Positions 1 through 6,342 of a stretch of DNA of 10,876 bases are shown here, piece by piece (within the stretch, counting starts at the first letter, position 1; every line of letters starts with the position of its first letter). The translations under genes and the position numbers were made by a program. The notes beneath the pieces are model-generated. The model was given only the letters and a program-made list of their open reading frames with translations, searched no databases and was not told the DNA's origin. Source of the stretch: Actinomycetes bacterium (lineage in GTDB: Bacteria > Actinomycetota > Actinomycetes > Actinomycetales > Microbacteriaceae); assembly GCA_023386675.1 (NCBI GenBank), contig JAEWJG010000265.1:1-10876 (forward strand), in the 5' to 3' direction.

Positions 1-384
1 GCGATCGACCGCGCCAAGGCGCTCGTCGACGCCGGAGCCGACGCACTCTTCCCGGAGGCGATGGCCGACCTGTCCGAGTTCGAGGCTGTTCGCGCCGCCG
101 TGGACGTGCCGATCCTCGCCAATATGACGGAGTTCGGGAAGAGCGACCTCTTCACCGTCGACCAGCTGCGCGACGTCGGCGTCAACATCGTGATCTGGCC
201 CGTCTCCCTGCTGCGCCTGGCGATGGGGGCGGCGGAACGCGGGTTGGACCAGCTGCTCGGTGAGGGCACGCTGAAGCCGATGCTCGGCGAGATGCAACAT
301 CGCGCCGACCTGTACGAACTGATTAACTACGAGGGTTACAACGCGTTCGACACCTCGGTGTACAACTTCGAGGTGCGCCGCTAG
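1..384 (+). CDS. prpB: 2-methylisocitrate lyase, C-terminal part (5' truncated by window)
   Basis: Only the last 127 codons are present; the frame is open from base 1 and ends at TAG 382-384. The product would cleave 2-methylisocitrate to pyruvate and succinate, the last step of the cytosolic methylcitrate cycle. The visible part carries the family's C-terminal signatures: LFPEA (visible residues 17-21), the strand ending in NMTEFG (41-46), and LYELINY (104-110), which match PrpB of the isocitrate lyase/PEP mutase superfamily well. PrpB is usually about 295-305 residues, so about 170 N-terminal residues, including the catalytic KKCGH-type loop, lie upstream and cannot be checked. prpC follows 57 bp downstream on the same strand, the usual prpBC order, so the two are probably one operon, perhaps with prpD upstream. 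An ATG at 61 is internal and not the start. A related isocitrate lyase-like enzyme is possible, but the prpC neighbour makes PrpB much more likely. Confidence 0.93.
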   Translation, partial: AIDRAKALVDAGADALFPEAMADLSEFEAVRAAVDVPILANMTEFGKSDLFTVDQLRDVGVNIVIWPVSLLRLAMGAAERGLDQLLGEGTLKPMLGEMQHRADLYELINYEGYNAFDTSVYNFEVRR

Positions 385-430
385 CGACCGCCTCGGCCGG
401 CCCGCAGGCACGCCGACCCCGACAGCTGCG

Positions 431-436
431 AAGGAG
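431..436 (+). promoter_or_regulatory. Shine-Dalgarno site of prpC
   Basis: AAGGAG lies 5 nt before the ATG at 442, a near-ideal ribosome binding site that fixes this start for prpC. Confidence 0.85.
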
Positions 437-441
437 CACAG

Positions 442-1569
442 ATGTCCGACCCGGAGATCCACAAGGGACTGGCGGGAGTCGTCGTCGACACGACGACGAT
501 CTCCTCGGTCAACCCGCAGACCAACTCCCTTCTCTACCGCGGATACCCGGTCCAGGAGCTGGCCCGCTACTGCTCGTTCGAAGAGGTCGCCTACCTGCTC
601 TGGCACGGGGAGCTCCCGACCGCCGACGAGCTGGTCGCCTTCGAGTCGCTGGAGCGTTCGCTCCGCCGGCTCGACGACCGCACCCGGCGTGCGCTCGACG
701 ACATCCCGGTATCGGCCCACCCCATGGACGCGCTCCGCACGGCGGTCAGCCAGCTCGGCGGCCTCGACGCGACCCTGCAGCAGCCGGACGGCATCCTGGA
801 CAGCGACCTCAACGAGGGACGCGCGATCTACCTGCTCGCGCAGCTTCCGACGATCGTCGCCTACATCCAACGCCGGAGTCGTGGGCTCGAACCCGTCGAG
901 CCGCGGGACGACCTCGACTATTCGCGCAACTTCCTCTGGCTGACGTTCGGCGAGGTGCCGGACGACGTGGTGGTGGAGGCCTTCCGGGTCTCGCTCGTCC
1001 TGTACGCGGAGCACTCGTTCAACGCCTCGACCTTCACCGCGCGCGTGATCGCCAGCACCCTGTCCGACGTGTACTCGGCCGTCACGGGCGCGATCGGTGC
1101 CCTCAAGGGTCCGCTTCACGGGGGCGCCAACGAGGCCGTGATGCACGCCTTCGAGGAGATCGGCACCGCGGACCGCGCTGCGGACTGGCTGGACTCCGCG
1201 TTGGCCGAGAAGCGCAAGATCATGGGCTTCGGCCACCGTGTGTACAAGAACGGCGACTCCCGGGTGCCGACGATGCGTGCCGCACTCGTCACCCTGGTCG
1301 GCCACTACGACCGGCAGGATCTGCTCGACCTCTACGATGCCCTCGAGAACGCGATGGCCGAGCGGAAGAACATCAAGCCGAACCTCGACTACCCTTCCGG
1401 CCCCGCGTACAACCTCATGGGCTTCGACACGGAGACCTTCACGCCGCTCTTCGCCGCCGCTCGCGTGGCGGGATGGACGGCGCACGTCTTCGAGCAGTAC
1501 GCCGCCAACTCCCTGATCCGCCCGCTCTCGCAGTACACCGGTCCGGAGGAGCGTCACTTGGAGCGCTGA
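442..1569 (+). CDS. prpC: 2-methylcitrate synthase / type II citrate synthase
   Basis: A 375-residue citrate synthase family protein. It condenses propionyl-CoA with oxaloacetate to 2-methylcitrate, the entry step of the methylcitrate cycle; many such enzymes also use acetyl-CoA. The three catalytic residues are visible: His226 in GPLHGG, His265 in GFGHRVYK, and Asp316 in NLDYPSG. The HSFNAST segment (191-197) and the C-terminal arginine of SLIRPLSQY (about 360) contribute to oxaloacetate binding in the family. Length matches PrpC and the short bacterial citrate synthases, not the ~430-residue hexameric GltA type. The ATG start has a strong Shine-Dalgarno site 5 nt upstream. It follows prpB by 57 bp, so methylcitrate cycle function is inferred from context, because sequence alone does not cleanly separate PrpC from CitA-like citrate synthases. 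It converges with the thiolase gene 35 bp downstream, and I see no clear terminator hairpin in that gap. Confidence 0.92.
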   Translation: MSDPEIHKGLAGVVVDTTTISSVNPQTNSLLYRGYPVQELARYCSFEEVAYLLWHGELPTADELVAFESLERSLRRLDDRTRRALDDIPVSAHPMDALRTAVSQLGGLDATLQQPDGILDSDLNEGRAIYLLAQLPTIVAYIQRRSRGLEPVEPRDDLDYSRNFLWLTFGEVPDDVVVEAFRVSLVLYAEHSFNASTFTARVIASTLSDVYSAVTGAIGALKGPLHGGANEAVMHAFEEIGTADRAADWLDSALAEKRKIMGFGHRVYKNGDSRVPTMRAALVTLVGHYDRQDLLDLYDALENAMAERKNIKPNLDYPSGPAYNLMGFDTETFTPLFAAARVAGWTAHVFEQYAANSLIRPLSQYTGPEERHLER

Positions 1570-1604
1570 CCGCGCCGCAGGTGACGCCCACCCGCTAGCC
1601 CGGC

Positions 1605-2789
1605 TCAGCGGTAGAGCAGCAGCGCGTCTCCCTGGCCTCCGCCGCCGCACAGTGCGACAGCGGCCCGGCCCGCTCCGCGGCGGGCGAGCTCGTGCGCCGC
1701 GTGCCCGGCGAGACGAGCCCCCGATGCGCCGATCGGATGCCCGAGAGCGATCGCTCCGCCGTGGATGTTCACCTTGGCCGGGTCGAGCCCCAGGTCGGAC
1801 ATCGACTGCAAGGCGACCGCTGCGAATGCCTCGTTGATCTCGATCACATCCAGCTCGGATACGCTCCACCCGGCCCGCCGCAGCGCGGCGTCGATCGCGC
1901 GGGACGGCTGCGAGTGCAGCGAGTTGTCCGGGCCGGCCACCTGTCCACTCGCCCCCACCAGCGCGAGCCACTCCAGCCCGAGCCGCTCCGCGTTCTCGCG
2001 GCTGGTGAGTACGAGCGCTGCCGCGCCGTCGCTGAGAGGCGACGAGTTGCCCGCCGTCAGTGTGCCGCCCTCGGCGAAGCTCGGCCGGAGCCCGGCGAGC
2101 GTCTCCGCAGTCGAATCCGGCCGCACTCCCTCGTCCGTGCTGACGATGATCGGGTCGCCCTTGCGCTGCGGAATACTGACCGGCGCGATCTCCTGGTCGA
2201 AGGTGCCATCGGCCGCGGCCTTGCCTGCCCGCTGGTGCGAGCGCGCCGCGAACTCGTCCTGCGCCTCCCGACGCAGGCCCAATCGCTCCGTGTACTTCTC
2301 GGTGGACGCGCCCATCGACTCCCCGTCGAAGGCGTCGGTCAGGCCGTCGTGGGCCGCCGAGTCGAGGGCCTGGATCGAGCCGTAGTTCCATCCCTTCCTC
2401 GACCCGGGCAGGATGTGCGGCGCGTTCGTCATGGACTCCTGGCCTCCGGCGACCACGACGGTCGCCTCCCCTGTCCGGATGAGACGTGCGGCGTCGGTGA
2501 CCGCCGCCAGACCCGACAAGCACACCTTGTTGATGGTCGTGGCGGGCACGTCCCAGCCGATCCCCGCACCGATCGCCGTCTGCCGTGCCGGGTTCTGGCC
2601 GGCGCCGGCCTGCAGCACCTGCCCGAAGATGACCGTGTCGACATCGTCCGCTGCTATCCCCGACCGCTCGAGCGCCTGCCGGACCGCGATCGTGCCGAGT
2701 TGGACCGCGCTCAATGACGCGAGCGCGCCCTTGATCTTGCCGAGTGGCGTGCGGGCGGCGGACAGGATGACGACGTCGTCGGAACTCAT
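1605..2789 (-). CDS. acetyl-CoA C-acetyltransferase (thiolase, FadA4-like)
   Basis: A 394-residue thiolase, complete. Such enzymes reversibly condense two acetyl-CoA to acetoacetyl-CoA or act in the thiolytic direction in fatty acid or amino acid breakdown. All catalytic landmarks are present: nucleophile Cys90 in INKVCLSG, NEAF at 319-322, His351 in GHPIGASG, and the acid/base Cys381 in CGGGGQG. GQESM (116-120) and PQRKGDP (207-213) are typical of the family. The overall sequence, including AGPDNSLHSQP, resembles what I recall of mycobacterial FadA4, so a degradative or acetoacetyl-CoA-forming role is more likely than a beta-oxidation trifunctional subunit. The ATG at 2789 is preceded by AAGGAG (complement of 2796-2801) at 6 nt. 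It is transcribed alone, divergent from aspS and convergent with prpC. Substrate chain length cannot be read from the sequence. Confidence 0.93.
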   Translation of the reverse strand: MSSDDVVILSAARTPLGKIKGALASLSAVQLGTIAVRQALERSGIAADDVDTVIFGQVLQAGAGQNPARQTAIGAGIGWDVPATTINKVCLSGLAAVTDAARLIRTGEATVVVAGGQESMTNAPHILPGSRKGWNYGSIQALDSAAHDGLTDAFDGESMGASTEKYTERLGLRREAQDEFAARSHQRAGKAAADGTFDQEIAPVSIPQRKGDPIIVSTDEGVRPDSTAETLAGLRPSFAEGGTLTAGNSSPLSDGAAALVLTSRENAERLGLEWLALVGASGQVAGPDNSLHSQPSRAIDAALRRAGWSVSELDVIEINEAFAAVALQSMSDLGLDPAKVNIHGGAIALGHPIGASGARLAGHAAHELARRGAGRAAVALCGGGGQGDALLLYR

Positions 2790-2795
2790 GGGCTA

Positions 2796-2801
2796 CTCCT
2801 T
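2796..2801 (-). promoter_or_regulatory. Shine-Dalgarno site of the thiolase gene
   Basis: The minus strand reads AAGGAG, 6 nt before the ATG complementary to 2787-2789. It supports this start and contrasts with the divergent aspS gene, which has no well-placed site. Confidence 0.8.
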
Positions 2802-2839
2802 CGTGCCTGGTCCCTCCATTCTCACACCCGGCGCACGGG

Positions 2840-2845
2840 TAGGCT
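2840..2845 (+). promoter_or_regulatory. candidate leaderless -10 element of aspS
   Basis: TAGGCT fits the actinobacterial -10 pattern TAnnnT and ends 8 nt before the GTG at 2854, so transcription would begin at or within 1-2 nt of the start codon. No convincing -35 hexamer and no properly spaced Shine-Dalgarno site are visible (GGGG at 2847-2850 sits only 3 nt from the GTG). The same arrangement recurs before three other genes in this window. Confidence 0.6.
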
Positions 2846-2853
2846 TGGGGCTC

Positions 2854-4176
2854 GTGACAGCACGCGTTCTGATCAAAGACCTCGCCGCCCTTCCGGACGG
2901 CCCCGTGAGCGTCGCCGGATGGGTCGAGACCGTCCGCGACCAGAAGAAGGTGCAGTTCGTCGTGATGCGCGACGAGTCGGGCGCGGTCCAGCTGGTCAAC
3001 CCGCGTACCGTCGGCGAGGACGGCGCCGTGGTCGCCGACGAGCCCGCTGTCACGATCTCCGGTCTCTCCCAGGGGACCTTCGTCCGCGCAACCGGCGAGC
3101 TCAAGCACGACGAACGGGTCAAGCTCGGTGGCATCGAGATCCGGCTGTCGTCGCTGGAGGTCGAGACCGCGGCCATCCCGGAGACGCCGATCGCCGCCGA
3201 CAGCGGCATCGACAAGCGCATGGATTGGCGCTTCCTCGACCTGCGCGAGCCGCGCCACAACCTCATCTTCCGCGTGCAGACCACCTTCGAGCACGCGCTC
3301 CGCCAGTACTGGGTGGACAACGGCTTCGTCGAGATCCACACACCCAAGCTCATGGCGTCGGCGTCCGAGTCCCGCGCCGAGCTGTTCGAGCTGCCGTACT
3401 TCGAGACAACGGCGTACCTCGCGCAGAGCCCGCAGATCTTCAAGCAGATGGCGCAGGCAGCCGGTTTCGGGCGCGTGTTCGAGATCGGCCCGGCGTTCCG
3501 CGCCGACCCGAGCTTCACGAGCCGTCACGCCACCGAGTTCACGAGCGTCGACACGGAGATCAGCTGGATCGACAGCCACGAGGACGTCATGAAGGTGCAT
3601 GAGGAACTCCTCGTCGCCGGCTTCACGGCGGTCAAGGAGAAGCACGGCGAGGCGATCGAGCGCCTGTTCGGCGTCGAGATCACGGTGCCGTCGACGCCGT
3701 TCCCGCGCATTCCCCTCGCTGAGGCGAAGCGCATCGTGGCCGAGCGCGGCTACGAAGTGCCGCGTGCCGACGACGACATGGACCCCGAGGGCGAGCGCCA
3801 GATCTCCGCGTACGTCAAGGAGACCTACGGCCACGAATTCGTCTTCCTGACCGACTACGCAGCGACCATCCGGCCGTACTATCACATGCGGTATGAGGAC
3901 GACCCCTCGCTGACGAAGAGCTACGACCTGATCTTCAACGGCGTCGAGATCTCCACCGGCGCGCAGCGTGAGCACCGGGTCGACATCATCGAGGCGCAGG
4001 CGCGAGACAAGGGCCTGGACCCGAACGAGATCGACCTCGAGTTCTTCCGCTACGGGATTCCGCCGCACGGCGGATTCGGTATGGGCCTCGCCCGTGTGCT
4101 GATGCTCATGCTGCACCTCTCGAACCTGCGCGAGACGACCTATCTCTTCCGCGGCCCGACGCGCCTGACGCCGTAG
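2854..4176 (+). CDS. aspS: aspartyl-tRNA synthetase, archaeal-type short form (probably non-discriminating)
   Basis: A 440-residue class IIb aminoacyl-tRNA synthetase that charges tRNA-Asp and probably also tRNA-Asn with aspartate. An N-terminal OB-fold anticodon-binding domain occupies about residues 15-105 (VSVAGWVETVRD, FVVMRDESG). The catalytic domain follows: motif 1 around FVEIHTPKL (158-166), motif 2 around FRADPSFTSRHATEF (215-229), and motif 3 in GGFGMGLAR with Arg414. It lacks the GAD insertion and the roughly 590-residue length of standard bacterial AspRS, so it is the archaeal/eukaryotic-like type, which in bacteria is often non-discriminating and paired with GatCAB. The GTG at 2854 is chosen because the protein begins at the expected OB-fold distance and a TAGGCT -10 lies 8 nt upstream. 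The frame stays open upstream to 2413, but that part is antisense to the thiolase and unrelated to the family. The 3' end overlaps radC in antisense. Confidence 0.93.
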   Translation: MTARVLIKDLAALPDGPVSVAGWVETVRDQKKVQFVVMRDESGAVQLVNPRTVGEDGAVVADEPAVTISGLSQGTFVRATGELKHDERVKLGGIEIRLSSLEVETAAIPETPIAADSGIDKRMDWRFLDLREPRHNLIFRVQTTFEHALRQYWVDNGFVEIHTPKLMASASESRAELFELPYFETTAYLAQSPQIFKQMAQAAGFGRVFEIGPAFRADPSFTSRHATEFTSVDTEISWIDSHEDVMKVHEELLVAGFTAVKEKHGEAIERLFGVEITVPSTPFPRIPLAEAKRIVAERGYEVPRADDDMDPEGERQISAYVKETYGHEFVFLTDYAATIRPYYHMRYEDDPSLTKSYDLIFNGVEISTGAQREHRVDIIEAQARDKGLDPNEIDLEFFRYGIPPHGGFGMGLARVLMLMLHLSNLRETTYLFRGPTRLTP

Positions 4177-4864
4177 CGCCGGAACCGGTGGTCGGAAGCG
4201 CGGTCCACGTGTCGCCGGCCACCAGGATGTGTCCGAGGAAGCGCAGCCCGAGGGTCGCGGCCGCCTGATCGAGCCGTCGGGTGAGCATGAGGTCGGCGAC
4301 GGATGCGTCGAGCAGTCCGGACGTGTGGTTGTGCGCGACAGCGAACGACCGGCCGCCGCGGGTGAGCACCGCTTGTAAGACGTCTGCGGGCTGGATGGAG
4401 GTCTCATCCACTCCTCCGTCCCGCAGCAGTACGAGCTCGATCGGTCGTGCCGCCCGGTCAGCCACGACGACGACGAACCGTTCGCTGTCGCGGTGAAGGA
4501 GCTCGGGCCGCACCACCTCTGCCACGGTCTTGTGGTCGATGAGCCGGGTCCAGGCGGCCGGCGCTCCGGCTCGCCGCCAGATCTCGGTGATGGCGACCAG
4601 TCGGCCCGCGGTCGCCGGACCGACTCCAGGGAGACGTTCGAGCCGGGCGAAGTCCATCGTCGCGAGGCCGGGGAATCCACCCGTCCTCCGCAGCACCGAT
4701 CGCGCAAGGGCGAGCACGCTGAGCCCTGTCTGACCGGAGCCGAGCACCAGCGCGAGCACCTCGTCGTCGGTGAGCGATCCGATGCCCAGGCGTCGCATCC
4801 GCTCCCGCGGGCGGTCATGGTTGGGAATGTCTGCAAGAGCCTCTCCCTCTTCCTCGTTGGCCAT
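4106..4864 (-). CDS. radC: RadC-family JAMM/MPN+ domain protein
   Basis: A 252-residue protein of the RadC (YicR/UPF0758) family. The name comes from an old DNA-repair assignment that is disputed; the biochemical role is unknown, although the C-terminal domain is a putative zinc metalloprotease fold. The N-terminal part holds the family's ERMRRLGIGSLTDDEVLALVLGSG segment (21-44) and a helix-hairpin-helix-like LERLPGVGPATAGRLVAI (75-92). The JAMM motif is complete: His178-Asn-His180, Ser188 and Asp191, fitting HxHx7Sx2D; Glu154 is a possible fourth ligand. Family members end near residue 222 here, and the last ~30 residues (PTTGSGATASGASGRGRD onward) are low-complexity and lie largely opposite the aspS 3' end. 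The ATG has no Shine-Dalgarno site, but TAGCGT lies 6 nt upstream, suggesting leaderless transcription. It is convergent with aspS and divergent from the phosphatase gene. Confidence 0.87.
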   Translation of the reverse strand: MANEEEGEALADIPNHDRPRERMRRLGIGSLTDDEVLALVLGSGQTGLSVLALARSVLRRTGGFPGLATMDFARLERLPGVGPATAGRLVAITEIWRRAGAPAAWTRLIDHKTVAEVVRPELLHRDSERFVVVVADRAARPIELVLLRDGGVDETSIQPADVLQAVLTRGGRSFAVAHNHTSGLLDASVADLMLTRRLDQAAATLGLRFLGHILVAGDTWTALPTTGSGATASGASGRGRDRSSRAGSRGAA

Positions 4865-4870
4865 GGCTCG

Positions 4871-4876
4871 ACGCTA
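4871..4876 (-). promoter_or_regulatory. candidate leaderless -10 element of radC
   Basis: On the minus strand TAGCGT ends 6 nt before the ATG complementary to 4862-4864. It matches TAnnnT at the distance expected for a transcript that starts at the start codon, and no purine-rich ribosome binding site lies between. Confidence 0.5.
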
Positions 4877-4914
4877 CGGAGACGCGCAAGCTGAGAGAGC
4901 GGCAAGGGAGAATA

Positions 4915-4951
4915 TGTGGATAAGACACTCACCTGTCCGAACTGTGGAGAA
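4915..4951. promoter_or_regulatory. pair of DnaA-box-like 9-mers
   Basis: TGTGGATAA at 4915-4923 is an exact match (minus strand) to the consensus DnaA box TTATCCACA. TGTGGAGAA at 4943-4951 differs at one position (TTCTCCACA on the minus strand). Both have the same orientation and start 28 bp apart, in the 152-bp divergent gap between radC and the histidine phosphatase gene. Matches are seen in sequence; DnaA binding is inferred. No dnaA, dnaN or AT-rich unwinding region is nearby, so this is not evidence for an origin. Confidence 0.45.
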
Positions 4952-5004
4952 CCCGCCGTCCGCAGCCGCGCGGGCGCTCAGTGAATTCAAGGGGAAGCCC
5001 TCCG

Positions 5005-5010
5005 TAGACT
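5005..5010 (+). promoter_or_regulatory. candidate leaderless -10 element of the phosphatase/ccs cluster
   Basis: TAGACT ends 6 nt before the GTG at 5017. It is probably the main promoter of the five-gene cluster. The bases between the -10 and the GTG (GGAGCG) contain GGAG but too close to the start codon for a normal ribosome binding site. A -35 is weak: GTGAAT or TGAATT around 4981-4987 is the best candidate. Confidence 0.6.
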
Positions 5011-5016
5011 GGAGCG

Positions 5017-5730
5017 GTGGTAGCGAGCCAAGTCCACCTCGTCCGTCATGGCGAGGTGTTCAATCCCGACGGCATCCTGTACGGCAGGTTGCCGGGATTC
5101 GGCCTCTCCAAACTCGGCCACCGTATGGCCCTGGCCGCAGCCGAGGAGCTCGTCGCCCGCGACCGCCCGGTCCGCGCGCTGCGCGTCTCACCGCTCCAGC
5201 GGACACGCGAGTCGGCTGCACCGATCGCAGAGGCTTTGGGCCTCGACCCCGTGATCGACGAGCGGATCATCGAGCCGACCAACCGCTTCGAGGGCACACG
5301 GATGAAGCTGGCTGTCCGCAAGCCGGCGTACTGGCCCTTCCTCGTCAACCCGCTCCGGCCGAGCTGGGGCGAGGCCTACACCAGCATCGAGCGGCGCATG
5401 CTCGCCGCGATCGACGACGCATTCGAGTCGGTCGACGACGGCGACGTCGTTCTCGTCAGCCACCAGCTCCCGATCTGGGTCACGCACCTCTCGGTCAGCG
5501 GCCACCGCTACCCGCACGACCCTCGCAAGCGGCGCTGCGCGCTGTCGAGCATCACGACGTTCGAACTCGCCCCGGAGCCCGAGAAGAAGCCGACGGACGC
5601 GCGCCCAGGTGACGGCCCGGTCGCCGTCCACCCCGGGCGCAGCGAGGCGTCGCGGCGCTACGCCGAGACCGGTTACGTCGAACCCGCCGCCGGCCTGCTC
5701 GTCGGGGCGACGGATGTGGGCGCCGTATGA
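5017..5730 (+). CDS. histidine phosphatase family protein (phosphoglycerate mutase-like)
   Basis: A 237-residue member of the histidine phosphatase superfamily, phosphoglycerate mutase branch. The phospho-accepting motif is visible as LVRHGE (Arg10, His11), followed by GRLPGFGLSKLG (23-34), SPLQRTRES (58-66, Arg62) and the second catalytic histidine His149 in VSHQLPI; Glu86 or Glu92 may be the proton donor. The substrate is unknown. The core ends near residue 184, and the remaining ~50 residues are Pro/Lys/Arg/Gly-rich and probably disordered. The GTG at 5017 puts RHG at residues 10-12, as usual, and a TAGACT -10 lies 6 nt upstream. It is the first gene of the cytochrome c maturation cluster and its stop overlaps the next start (ATGA, 5727-5730). 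The same order occurs in M. tuberculosis Rv0525-Rv0529, so a link to cytochrome c or heme physiology is plausible but unproven. Confidence 0.88.
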   Translation: MVASQVHLVRHGEVFNPDGILYGRLPGFGLSKLGHRMALAAAEELVARDRPVRALRVSPLQRTRESAAPIAEALGLDPVIDERIIEPTNRFEGTRMKLAVRKPAYWPFLVNPLRPSWGEAYTSIERRMLAAIDDAFESVDDGDVVLVSHQLPIWVTHLSVSGHRYPHDPRKRRCALSSITTFELAPEPEKKPTDARPGDGPVAVHPGRSEASRRYAETGYVEPAAGLLVGATDVGAV

Positions 5731-6341
5731 GCGCAGCATCCCGGGTCCGCTCGCGCATCCTCTCGCTCGGTGCCGCCGTGGCCGTGGCCGCGATCGCCCT
5801 CACCGGTTGCACGGCTAACGACAGCCTCGCGAACCAGTACCGCTCCGGCAGCGGCCAGAACTACATCGCCGGCGACGGCACCGTCAGCGAGTACGCCGCG
5901 GGCAACCGCGGCGAGCCGGTCTCGTTCAGCGGCAAGCTGCAGAACGGCGACACCGTGACCTCGAAGGACTACGCGGGGAAGGTCCTCGTCGTCAACTTCT
6001 GGTACGCGGGATGCCCGCCGTGCCGCGTCGAGGCTCCCGACCTCCAGTCGCTCAGCCAGAAGTACGCGTCCAAGGGCGTCGGCTTCCTCGGCGTCAACCT
6101 GTACGACTCGGTGCAGACGGCCGCGAGCTTCGAGAAGGACAAGGGTGTGACCTACCCCTCGGTGCTCGACCGCGACACCGGATCGGTGCTGCTCGCGTTC
6201 AGCAAGACCGTCCCGCCGAAGGCGACCCCCACGACGCTGGTGGTCGACAGGGAGGGACGCGTCGCCGCGCGCATCCTCGGCGCCATCCCCGACAAGAGCA
6301 TCCTCGACACGCTCATCTCCGACGCCGTGGCCGAGCACTGA
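5727..6341 (+). CDS. TlpA/ResA-like thiol-disulfide oxidoreductase lipoprotein
   Basis: A 204-residue membrane-anchored thioredoxin-fold protein acting outside the cytoplasmic membrane. It is expected to reduce the CxxCH cysteines of apocytochrome c with electrons supplied by CcdA. The N-terminus is a lipoprotein signal peptide: Arg-rich n-region (residues 6-10), hydrophobic stretch 11-24, lipobox LTGC with Cys28. The AhpC/TSA-Redoxin domain follows: VLVVNFWYAGCPPC with active-site Cys96-Pro-Pro-Cys99, and the cis-proline loop KATPTTLVVD with Pro168. CPPC is typical of extracytoplasmic TlpA-like proteins. The ATG overlaps the preceding stop as ATGA, implying translational coupling; no strong Shine-Dalgarno site is visible. 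ccdA starts one base after the stop. I would not assign resA specifically, because paralogous TlpA proteins exist, but the neighbours strongly support the cytochrome c role. Confidence 0.92.
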   Translation: MSAASRVRSRILSLGAAVAVAAIALTGCTANDSLANQYRSGSGQNYIAGDGTVSEYAAGNRGEPVSFSGKLQNGDTVTSKDYAGKVLVVNFWYAGCPPCRVEAPDLQSLSQKYASKGVGFLGVNLYDSVQTAASFEKDKGVTYPSVLDRDTGSVLLAFSKTVPPKATPTTLVVDREGRVAARILGAIPDKSILDTLISDAVAEH

Positions 6342-6342
6342 C

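Noticed and set aside
1570..1604. Search for a bidirectional terminator between prpC and the thiolase gene
   Set aside because: No stem-loop with a T-rich flank on either strand; I cannot support a terminator here.
1692..2717. 341-codon plus-strand frame opposite the thiolase gene
   Set aside because: Antisense shadow of a complete thiolase, with an Arg/Pro-rich composition typical of GC-rich non-coding frames.
2413..2853. Upstream extension of the aspS frame to an ATG at 2413
   Set aside because: The added 147 residues are antisense to the thiolase, match no synthetase domain, and the GTG at 2854 has a promoter at the expected place.
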